Assembly: GCF_901933205.1 (NCBI RefSeq)
Contig: NC_044573.1
Span: 34,692,993-34,756,992, forward strand
Direction of reading: 5' to 3'
Length of the DNA: 64,000 bases
From: Camarhynchus parvulus
Lineage: Eukaryota > Chordata > Aves > Passeriformes > Thraupidae
The stretch's first letter is position 1. Every line of letters starts with the position of its first letter. This document shows, in pieces, positions 40,801-52,800 of this stretch. Under the pieces are notes generated by a model. That model made no database searches. It saw only the letters and a program-made list of their open reading frames with translations, and was not told where the DNA came from. The position numbers and the translations under genes were made by a program.

Positions 40801-43800
40801 CTGGGATGATGCTCCTCTCTCCCCACCCACTGGCATCCATTTAACCTCTTGCCTCTTTGTCTGATCATGCAGGTACTCAGCACCAAGAGCCTGTTGCCAC
40901 CTTCCAGAGGGCTGCCAGCTCTCCAGTCCACCTGGGTGAGCAAGACTGCTAGCAGCAGATTTTCCACTCTCTTTAACAGTTTTAGCAACCACAAATTAGC
41001 ACTTGTACTGCACTTTGTTTTCCTGGAGGAGGACCAGGGCAAGACACGTGCACTGAACACCAACTAGCAGCTTCCTGAAAGGGGAAGGCAAAGCAAAGCT
41101 CAGTCACAGATGACCTGGTGTTTCAGGCCGTGGGAATCAACATCTACAAAGTGTTTTCAATTTATCTTATCTGTTAGTCAAAACAGGAAACAAACAACCA
41201 GCTCTGTGCAGCCCTTCAGGTCTTTGGGAGAGCTAGTTCCTCTGTTCCTGTGGTTTCCAGAAACCTCTAGGCTGACTGTGAAAGTAGAGGCTGCTTTTAA
41301 TACTGAGAGTTGAAACATCACCTGTACTGTTCTCTCTTCCTGGAAGTGCAATTGACCCTTCCCCAGCAAGCAGCCCAGTGAGCAGGCACTTCCCAACAAC
41401 TTCCCAGGGGCTCCAGAGCTCTCAGCACACACACCAATCACTAACTCTCCCATGATGGACAGCAGAGTTTCTCAGGGACAGATTTTGCCTGGGAGCACCC
41501 GGCAGGGGGGGCAGGATGGGAGCCAGGTTGCAGCAACCTATGCAGGGCTGCACCGAGGCTGCAGGGCCACAGAGCCCCACAGGAGCAGCAGAGCAGGTCC
41601 AGGGGTGGTTCCCAGAATGACCTGACAGCCCAGGCTGCCAGGCAAGTCCCCAGCCATGGGGCAGGTCTGACCAGCTGAGGCAGGGCACCAGGTAAGGGAG
41701 GCAAGGTCTGGGCTGAGATAGTGCAGCACAAGCCTAGGCACAGGTACAAGGAGCAAAGGAGAGGGTGTGCACCTCTGTGCTGTCCCATGGATGCTTCCCA
41801 CAGCCCTGGCCAAGGCAAGGGTTGCCATGTACCAGTGCTGACCTCTGGCATGGGCAGCCAAACCCACTGGGAGGGAGAGACTGCAGCAGATGAGGGTGTC
41901 CCTGGGCCCCGAGGGCTTTGGTGAGAACCGGGAATCACAGGAGGAGTATTGTGGCAGGGAAGAGCCAAGTGGTCATTCACATTGAGGTTAGAGGATGTTA
42001 TTATGCAGGATATGTTATTATCTTTCCAGATAATTTCAGTCAAGTAATCTCACCCAGCAGTCTCTTGGTCAAAATGACAATTTGTAGTTGGTCTAGTTGC
42101 AGCATATTTAAAATGCACTTGTCCTAAGATGTACTCCATTCCCTCACTTTTCTACTCCTCATTTCAATCTCCTTCTCTTCTTTCTGTTTTCCATCTGTGT
42201 TTGTCTTTTTCATACATTTTTGTCCATACCAAATGATGTGCTGGCTAATTCTCAGGCTAGCCAAATCTTTGCCAGAAAAACAGGAGAATACTGCTGAGTC
42301 TTACTTAAATCAAAGTCACTATTTCACCCCACCTAATTGCTTAAGGCACCTTAAGGTCACCCTAAAGAGATTAAAAGGTACAAATTTTCCATCATAAATT
42401 ATTCTGCTTTCTTCACCACAGAACAAGAAGGGAAAAAAATACAAATGCATATTTGCTGTATTCCCAGTAAGTCCTGATCCTTTTTTCAGTCCAGAATGTG
42501 GCAGCTCAGATGTGTTGCTTTCAAGCAGCAAACTTTTCTAACAATCAAAGGAAAATTCCTGAACAAGTCCTTGCTTTCTTGGAAAGGCAGGTTGTTCTTA
42601 ATCCCACCAAGAGCGTGCAAACAGCAGAGATCAATCCTGAGAGCTTGGCCATGATGTTGAGGAACTTCCTCTCATCAGCTCAGGCTGCCAGAAAAGGAAA
42701 ATGCCTTCCCCAACACACCAGTTACTTGTGCAATGCACATTAACTCCCTTGAAATCCCATACTCACTTAGTCTTGAGTTTTTAAGAATGTTTTTTAAAGC
42801 AATTATACTGAATAGTTTTGGTGGTGTCTTTTTTTTTTTTCAAGAGACCAGTCTTGGAGTATCTTAAAAATCAACCCTTTTTTTAATGGGCATCTTCGAG
42901 CGAGCCCTAGTTATAAAAATAATAATTTCACTTTCAGATATACATTTCATGGACAGCTTTCTTCATTATGTGTCTAGGACAATATGCAATAAATAGAGCT
43001 TTATCCTGGATAAACAGGTCTCTCAAAAAGCTGTATGCTCTGCATATTTGCAGCCAGCTACTCCAAATTCTTATCCTGTACTTCTCTTGTGTGCTTGGTA
43101 CTTATCTTCTTCATTAGGATAGTAAACTGCCACAGAAAGTTCTAAATGGGTGAACCGAGAAGACTGGTTGAAGAAACATCAGACAGCTACCCACAGGGAT
43201 TTGGACAGACTAGAGTACCTGTGGACATCTGAGCTAAAGAAGTTGTTAATTGTAAATCTAGAAAAACCTCACCATTGTTCCTACTGATAGAAACCAGTCT
43301 TTTTCAGCATCTCCCTGTCTTTCTGAAAAGCATCTGCCTGTAACATAACAGAGATGTTAGAGAAGCCTGGTTTCTGAGGGCGCTCCCTGACAATGAGGTG
43401 GCAGCAGAAACAAACCTGTGACACGTGAGATGAGCACATTCCATTGCTCTGATCCTTCAGCTCACATCCCTACATATGAAGAAGAGAAAAGAGGGCAAAT
43501 CTTTGTGCAGCTCCTCAGCTGGTCCCATTTGCCATACAGTTCCTACTGGTTTAAACAGGTTTGCCACTGCAACTCACAGAGCACCATATTTGTACAGAAG
43601 ATTTGAGAAGTGCAGGGTCTTCTTCATAATTTGCTCTTTGTCTGTTTTTTCTTTTTGGCTGGTCAGGATGAAAAGCAGCCTCATATGAATCTTCCTTTCC
43701 CACGGTCACTGGTGCTCCTCCAGCCTGGGAGGGGGAAGAACACCTTTGGAGATTATCTACTCACAAACTGGTTTCATTGACATTTGTTCTTCTCAGCATT

Positions 43801-46800
43801 CAGGAGACATGTTGGCCACTTTGATAACAAATGAGCATCAGCCCTTCTCTGTGGGTAGGGTCCTGTGCTCTGCAACCATCACCCCTAGCTCCTGTTGGTG
43901 CTGTTTGCTCATGGCTCTGCTGAAGGATGTATAAAACTGGCAAATAACACTGCCAGAATATAGAAATATTCCTCCTGGTTTTCCTCTTGTTTCTTTTCCC
44001 ATTACCCAGGTCTGCCCTTTCTTTACCTGATTTCTCCTTCTAAGTACAATCACAAAAAAACTTCTGTGTGCTTCATGATTGACTTAGCCCTTTGCTGTCC
44101 TCAGTTTTTAGATCCTTCATAGGGTGTTTAAGTAGTGCTTAGCATAAGGAGGGAAATTACCCTACCCTAAGGGAGACCACGCACCTTATTCAGCCATCAG
44201 ACTCATCCAACAAGTCTTCCTCCCAAAGAGAAGCTGGCAGCTCCTCATGGGAAAGGCAATCTAAGGACAAGCTCAGTGCTCTCTAGGCTGGAGGACACTG
44301 GCAAGCTCATGCACAACTTTGTTGAAGCCTATATTGTAGTTCACCCACTGCCTCTGGTCAAGAGCACGCCAGCTCTGTGCAGCTTATTGAGTCTCCAATA
44401 GAGTTAAATCTTTTCTTCCTTGGATTCCCAGGAACTGTTTCTGTCCTAGTTAGATGCAAGGGCATTCATCTGGCTGCAACCCAGATGCAAAACATCACTT
44501 TTGGAAACATCTGTCAGCAGGTTCCAAAAACAAAGACATTTTGGGGTTTATTTATAAGGGTAGAAATTTAGATGAAGTTATCTATGCCTAATAACTGTGA
44601 AGCAATTTTTAGAGAATTTCTTTGTGCTTTAGTGGGCTGACAGGATAGAGAAATCTGTAGGTGAGAGGTCCTCGCAGATTTTCAGTGAGAAACAACTTAA
44701 ACAAAAAAATATACTGCAGTCTCTGCCTCAGTATCAATGCAATTTAGAGGAACAAGACCAAAACAGATCTAGTGAGGTGTATTCAAAACCTTAAAAAAGG
44801 TTAGTGCTCGGAGGGCAGGGATACAATGCTCCTAATTACGGCTTGAAATGTGCACATAAAAGTTCCCAGGTTTACTGATTTCCTTGGCTCCTTTGTTGTT
44901 AATTTAAGTATTTGAGTTATTGTCTAAACTGACCTCTCTTCATTGACTCAGAGCTGTGTGACCCCTAGTATTTGCACTACTATCAGTTAAAGTTTTTTTT
45001 TTTCTCTTTCATGTGTGAAAGCAATGGAAATAGACTCATGGAAACCTGGACTGAGCCTTTTTGACACAGGTAAATATTTAAAGCATCCAGTAACTAGTCT
45101 GGGAATAAGTGGTTTCCATCACACATGGGTAAAGCTAAATCTATTTATTCATCAGGCCCACGACACTGGTGATAACAATCTCGTTCTGAGAAGTAATTAC
45201 AGCATTTTAAATTGTAAATAAGGTATGTTATTTACATCTTAGCAGATTATTCTGTGCTTTCGTCACTCTCGAGTTCCTGCTTAAAGCAGGAGCAGAAGAG
45301 AGGAGCTCTGGAAAGAGTTGGCAGCTACACTGCAGGAAAGGGATTCTAGCTACTGGAATCCATTTGTAAATGAGAAGGTATTTTGGGAATGCCACAGCTG
45401 AGATCACAGTTTAGAGCTGCAATCAGTGCAGAACATGACAGATTATCCTGATGTCAATGTACTTAGGGAAGACATTCAGATAAGAAAAGGAGGGTTTGTG
45501 TCAAACATAAAGAATAATGAACATCGTTGAAATTTTCTGACATTTTATCCTTCAAAAATGACAATATGGAGATAAGAATATTTTATGAGTACTGGTGAAG
45601 CAAAAAAACCCCTACATTTGTAACAAGCTCTAGTAGCAACAAGACCAAGACTTGTGCAACCCTTAATCAGGAGCAGCTTCCAACTGCAGATTTAACAGCT
45701 CCCTTTCCTTGGGAACATTAAAGCAGACTGCACAAGACACAGATCAATTCATGACATGGTACTCTCCCTCTCCCCAGGGGCCTCACCATCCAATACAAGA
45801 GATCTTTCCCACCACAGGTTTTGATGCTGGAGAGGGCTGTGCTGGTGGCCCTTGTAAAGGCCATTCCCTTGAATATTCTTCTTACTTCAATGCTACCAGT
45901 GTGCTTATTCAGGAAAAACTACAACATGAGGACCAGGGTGCAGAGGGATATTTTGAGGCAGAAAATGACAGATTGCATTAAATGCAATGAAAGGTTGGGC
46001 ATGGGGGAAGGGATGTTGTATTAATAGTATCTCAGCAACTGAAGTGCCAGCAGAGACTAGTGTGATAAAGTCTGATGGATTCAGATTGTCACTTCAAAGG
46101 AGTGGTTTCTGGCGTGGATGTAATCAGTGCTGTCTTACTTAAATGAATGGGAAGTTTAATCAGTATGGACAGCTGTGACAGTCAGTGAAGGGAACTTTAA
46201 TTAGCATGGCGTAGACTGCCCACACAGTGAGCTGAAATTCCCATGGCAATACCAACAATAAATTGGACTGGCAGAACAGGGAGCCCCATAGAGACTGACC
46301 GCCTCCCCAATTAGTTGGGGAAGAGTATTTGGTAGGTGACCTTATTGTTCCACTATGCACAAATCAGCCAGCTGACCCACAACCTTCAAGACCTGATAAC
46401 TGCACTGGCAAATAAAAATGAAAAAAGCAGCACTGCCTACACATGAGTTTTCCATGCTGACAAAGCTAATGTCAGCTGTATGCCTGGGAAAAGAATATGG
46501 ATTTTACAGGATGTACATAAATGCATGAGGCAAATAGCTATCTATGAATTATCCTTCATATACAATTTAGTTGCTAAAATGGATGGCACATGTTAATTTC
46601 TAATTTCACGACAGTGTTAAATCCACCTACTTTCTGTTCTGCAAATAAGGCAAGGTGGGGGAGAAATGCACATATGGGATACCAAGCTGGCACATGTAAG
46701 ATATGCTCTGTGCAGGCTGCAGGATGAAGCGTGGCTTTGGTCTGTTGCTGAGGAACTATTATGTGTCTGTGTAATTAAAGTCTGTACTGGAACATACACA

Positions 46801-49800
46801 GTCAGGAAGGCAGGCTGATGACTATTTCAGGTTAAAAAAAAAACTACACAATCATTTTCATCCATGTGGTTGGCAAAGAGAGGTTGTGTATGGTCAAATC
46901 ATGTTGCCTTTAACTTCCACATCAGATAAACTAACCATAGACTTGCATAAGACTTGCCTTCCCTCAAAGGCAGGTTTGGTTTGTGTCAGCAAGACTTCAG
47001 GCCTGAGAGGTCAGAAATGTTTCCTGCAGCAGATATCACTGGATATCTGCTGCAGGAACTGTTTGGTGTCAGCCCTGTTCCACATTATTTTTCCTCAGTC
47101 AGGAACAGGTGGCCAGCCTCAGGCAGTGCTGCCCCAGCACCACCACTCTACCTCTGCCTGCCGGTGTTTCCTCCATCCAAATGGGTTCCCATAGGCAAAT
47201 ACAGAACACCAGGTGCACTCTTCCCTGTTCCCTGCCTGGGAGCTCATCCCCAGTGCGCAAGACAAGAGGCAGGAGCCAGCAGAGTGCTGGACAACAGCTC
47301 CAGCCATAAGAGATGAAGCCAGTCAAAGCCTGGCTTGCCAGCCTGCTTTTGAATGCATCCAGACTGCTCTGGCACAAGAGGGCCAGCTCCACTAACTGTG
47401 GGAGAGGCTTTTCTGTCACAAGAGCCAGTGCCAGGATGGTGGAGAGCTCCTGTTCCCAGTCCAGAAAGTATCTTGTCCAAAGCTTGGGCAGGGGCACAGG
47501 GAAGCTCCAGGCACTGCAGGCACCACAGACACAGTGACAAAAAGCAGCACCAGCCCTGGAGCTCTCCTAACCTGGCCAGACATAGCAGGGAAATTCTCAA
47601 ACAAAGCACACAAAGTAATCACCAACTCTTGCTGTAAACACAGTAGGGCAACTCTCTGTGCTGTTTGCCTGCTTCACTCACAGGCAGCCCTGTGGGTTCC
47701 CATACAAGGCCAAGCCCAGTGCTCCAGCCAGCTCCACATCCTGGCTCTAGCAACAGCCAACAGCAGATGCCTGGGGACAAGCAAAGCAGAGGTAAATCAC
47801 TGCTTTGGTGCTGCTGTTATCAGCTCTGTTTGGTCCCTGCAGCAGAAACTTTCCGCACTGGCAGCTGAATTTCAAACTGAGAAGCCAAAGCACCCCTGTC
47901 GGGTACGGATGCTGCCGTGTGCTGAAGCCTCCGTGCAGGGATCAGTACCAATCAGGTCAGCTTTACACCAGGTCCTGCACACTCAGACTTAATACAAACA
48001 TGGTCCCTCACCCAAAACTATGTGCAGATTTCAGCATGCAGCTAGAAGGACTCAAAAATGTTGTATTTGACAATTCTGAGAGGTAAAATTTTAGACTTAA
48101 CTGGAATAGAAATAGGAGTGGTTACAGACGGGGATGGAGCTGGTACTTCCCTCCATTTTCTTCACAGTACTCTGCCTTATTATGGCTTGGTCCTTAATAC
48201 CTTCAGCAACCAGCTTTGGCTGTCACATCTTCCATCATATTTAGGTGGTGACCTTCCCTGATGTCCCTTTACAAACACTGCCGCTCTCATGCTTGGCTTG
48301 CTCATGGCTGCCTGCTGTGGAGAGACAAACTCTGTGGTACCTAGTAATTTCTATACTTCTCTTTATAGAGCTCACACTTTCTAAAATTCCTTTTTCACTG
48401 TGTCTCTGAAGTCAGTAATCTTTCCTCAGCTTACTTGGTGATGAAGATTTAAGGAAGTCTTCCTCCTAGTTTTCTTTAAAAATCTAACATGCAGTTTACA
48501 AAAATAATAAGCTGTTCTGCTGTTCTTTATATCAACAGCTTTCTGGTGAGTGTTCAGTTTGCAGCTTGTCTGATCACTGCTGTCTCTTTTGAGGATTATC
48601 CCAGCTAAATCCCCTTAATCTTGTCATGCTGTACTGAAAAGACACATCTCTTTTCCCTTGCTTGGAAGGGAGATGCTGGACTGTAGGAGAGTCTTGACAG
48701 ACATTCAAGTCATGAGTGAAGTCCAGCATTTTTAGACCTGATGCCAGCCTGATGGTGTCCTGTAAGTCAGTACCTTTCACAAGGCCATCAACTCATCTTT
48801 TCAAGGCTGCTACCACCCAAATACTTCACTAGAATCCACTAGTGACCCATGAGACCTTCCATCGACTTAACCCTAGCTCTGTTACCCTGTTTCTTTTGTG
48901 CTTTGCAAAATAACCCAGACTTCTAGGGGCACCTGAGGAGCTGTGGCTTGCATTGCTTCCCCAGCTGTAATGAGCTGGAGTCAGCTGCTGCCTGTGCTTT
49001 CCTCTCCAGACAGAAAACAACTTGATAAATCTGTTGTTTATCCTCTTCGGACATTGTGCAGCTTATTGTAAGGCACAGTGAGCCAGTGGGGTGGCCGTGC
49101 TGGTTTTCAGGAGAAGATTGCCAGGAGTCACCATCCCACACAGTGGCCACCAGCCACACTCAGCTCCTGAGGAGCCCACTACTTGTGCATGATGCTCCCA
49201 AGCCCTTGCAGTTAGGGAAATGACTCCCAAAGGGAAATGCCTTAAAGCAGGTGCTAGGAGAGATTTTGGTGGCATTCCTAGAAATGTCTCTGCTCTTGTT
49301 TTACCCCAGGAGTGATGTAGATGAAAAAAGATAAGCTCCAAGGATGTCCTCCCCATCCCCATTTCCTTCCCACATCAATCCTCAGGCCAGGGGGTCTCTG
49401 CAGTGACCCTGTTCCCCACTTCCTTAAGGAGCAAGGGCAGCCACCAAGCACACACTGATAGATCCTTTCCTTTTTCTGTTTAGGCTTCAGTTCAAAGGAA
49501 GAATTGAATCCAAAGCCGCTGGAATCCATCTCCCAGGGGAACCAGAGTATGTACTTCAGAATTAACTTCATAATTAAGCGACATTATTAATTACATATTG
49601 CTAGAATGCATTCAAATTAAATAGAAAAAGGTAAGTTTTCAAGAAAGCCTAAGAAAATCCAGGAGCACATTTTTCCCTTGCAGAGAAAAAGTGAGCACTC
49701 TCTGCTGACCCCTCATACACAGAACTGGTTTTTGCTTCTACAGGGAAGGAAATAACAGCCAAAATTTAGCTTACCTGGGCAGTGAGATGGTGGCTGCTCC

Positions 49801-52800
49801 CTACCACCTCTTCCTAGGCAGTATCAGCTCCAAGCTCCCAGAAGAGCTCCTTCACTCAGGTACTTTGGTGGCAGAGGACAGCAATCCAGTGCGCTGCAGA
49901 GCAGGCTCCCATGGCTATGCTGTGTGCAGGCACCCTTCTTACAGCAGTGGGTGGGAGGGAAGGAAACCACCTGAGAAAGGGACCCAATGCCTGCCACAGC
50001 CAGGAGGGAGAGGATGCAGAGGGATCATCAAGGATCACCCAAGTTCAGAGAAGAAAATGCAGATTCCCCTACTCTGAAATCTTCTACAGCCCTTTAAGAA
50101 GGCAGATTTACCCATTATTCCATCTTTAGTTGAGGCCCAAAGTAGCAGAAGAGAAAGCAAGTTCTTAGTGGATAGATGGTGTTGCCTGCCACCTCTTCAT
50201 TGGAAGCCACCCCAAAGAGAGGGTTCACCCTTCCAACAGTGCCTGGGTCCTCTCTTGCCCATCCTCGGGCAGCTGAACACTGTCTGGACTCTTTACAGTA
50301 ACTACTGAACCAAATGTCTATGTATTCACAGGAATTCCTCTTAATATTTAAAGAATTCTTTTCCCTATCAAAGATGTCAAATACACCTGAAACTGATACA
50401 GAAATAAGGGAAAGAAGAAGAAAAAGGGAAGGCTCTGCCCTACAGAGCCCATTGCCCTGGAGAAAAGCAGAGCTTGGTGCAGTGAAGACACCAGCAAGGA
50501 CAGCTGTGTTTCCAGCGCTTAAACTGAAATTAGTCACACCAGAAACAAAATTTTCATCCCACTGACAACTCTAGGACCATAAAAGTCCCGTTTCAGATCT
50601 TGCCTCCCTGCAAATCAGAAAGTGCTCACCTCCCTGTGAAGGACCTCAGCCTGTGCTCTTGCAGTGTCCCTCTCATGTCCCAGCACTGAATCAGAATCCT
50701 CCCCAGAAACCAAGTCTGTCTATAAGTGTATGTAAATCTTTGCCTCCCCAGACCCTGCTGGCTAACAAACTGCCCACTTCCCACATACAGATCTCATGAA
50801 CTAGTTCCCTTTGAAGGACAAGAAATCCAGGAAAACTTGGCTGTTAATTGAAGTATTTGTTGTGGGTTCCCGACCCTGCCTCACGATGTGCTGTGAGCGG
50901 ACACGGTTCTCAGTCACGCTCCTGTAATTCAGCATTATTAGAATTAGAAAAAAGAGACAGCTATGGGAGAAAAAATTGAAGGTAATGAGATGGGAGGCAG
51001 TTGCATAAGCCACTAAGAACAATTGGTGCTTTGTAGCCTTCGGGCTACCTAATGATTAAAACACAGTAGTTTGAACAGTCTGATTGGTAGGAGGCATCAT
51101 CAGAGGGAAATCAAGAGATGGGGATGACCCAGACGCTGGAGGGGGAAAATGTTAATTAGCGCTCTAGTTAAGCCAAATTTTGATCCTGCTCCAGTCGCAG
51201 ACCGAAGTGGTGAATGTTTCACCACTAACTTAGAGAAATGTGAAAGTAGGTTGGCAGAGATAAAGACAGCATTTGCAGCACAAAGATGAGGTTCATCTGT
51301 GTAATTAAAAGGAAGACTTTGTATGGGTCCAGGCATACCTTTTACAGAACATCGCTTTCAGCCCAGAGAGGAAACACACAGCACACTGCTGCTGCTGCAC
51401 ACACGGGTACAAGGCTACAACAACATGCAAAGGAACAGTCCCCACTCAGTCTGAACATCCCAAGCAAAATCACCATCCTTGATGTTAGCTCCAGCCCAGA
51501 AGGAAACTGATGAACAATTCTCATTCAGAAGTGTAGAGCTGCCAGGATTGTTGTCAGTAATCCAGGATTGCAATTGCTTTGAAGAGATCCCACAGTGTCC
51601 TTCCCCTGAGGCAAATCCCAGGCATCACACATTTCAGGAACTTCCCTCCCTTCTGAGACACATTAACACAGTAACTGTTCCTGTTATGTCTATTAGATCA
51701 ATTAAGTCCATAAGTGTCACCAAGGAAATCTCCTTAGTTTGTCCTCTGCAGGTGGCCAGACCACAAAATCCAAAAACCATGGCTGGTTTTACAAACTCCC
51801 ATCATCTCTGGGCTGCAAATAAAGTGCACTGAGCCCAAGACATGGCTCTGAGGGCACAGGATATACAAGTCAGCTTGCTCCTGTGGGGCTGACCTCCCTG
51901 ACCCCCAAAATGCCGTGCTCCCAGACTGACTCCTGTGAAAAGATTCTTGCCCTTTTGTCACACAGTCAAGCTTAGATGTTGTATGGGACAAAGTCATGCC
52001 AAGAACTGTGTTTACCAACCAGTAGGACAGACTTGAGCTGCCAACTGTGACTTGTCCTTGTCAAAGGCTTTTTTGTAGAGTTTACACAGCAGGACAAGTC
52101 ACTGGATGCAGAGTTTTTAGGCCTTTGCTGCTTGCAAGAAGCACAGCAATCAGAAAAGACTAAAAATATTTCCCGTGTTTCTTTATCTCTCCTCAGATTG
52201 CAAGGTTGATTTGTCCTTCCTAATGGATGGGAGCTGGAGCATTGGCAAACGCCGCTTTCAGCTCCAGAAGCGGTTCCTTGGTAACATGGCTCAAGCCCTT
52301 GGCATCGGCAGTGCTGGTCCTCTGATGGGCATTGTTCAGTATGGGTAAGAGCTTCCCAGACATTCCCATTGCCACAGGACATGACTGCACACTCTAGCAG
52401 CTGTAGCTCTGTAGCACTCACATTGCCTGAAAAAAATCCCTTTGCCCAGGATTTTTCTCCTGGGAAGCTGAGAAGCCTCAAAGAAAAGGAAAACAATTCT
52501 TTTCTCATTTGCTTCTCCTGTGTTGCGCTCACGTGTGGAATGTGTTTGGAGATTGTTTACCCACAGGTGATATTGTTTCATTGGATTCTGGTGTAAGTTG
52601 TTTTGACTTTTGGCCAATCAGTGCCAAGCTGCGTCGAAACTCTGGGAAGAGTCACAAGTTTTCATTGTTATCTTTTTAGCATTCTTTCTGTATTCTTTAG
52701 TATAGTATAGTATTCTTTAATATAATATAGTATAATAAAGTAATAAATTAGCTTCTGAGAACATGGAGTCAGATGCATCATTCCTGCCTTCGTGGGGACA

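Noticed and set aside
41441..42043. 200-codon minus-strand frame in intron 11
   Set aside because: It lies in a GC-rich stretch where both strands are open in several frames; low-complexity Cys/Pro/Leu content, no domain.
47099..47992. Overlapping long frames on both strands
   Set aside because: High local GC removes stop codons. None shows a conserved motif or splice pattern.
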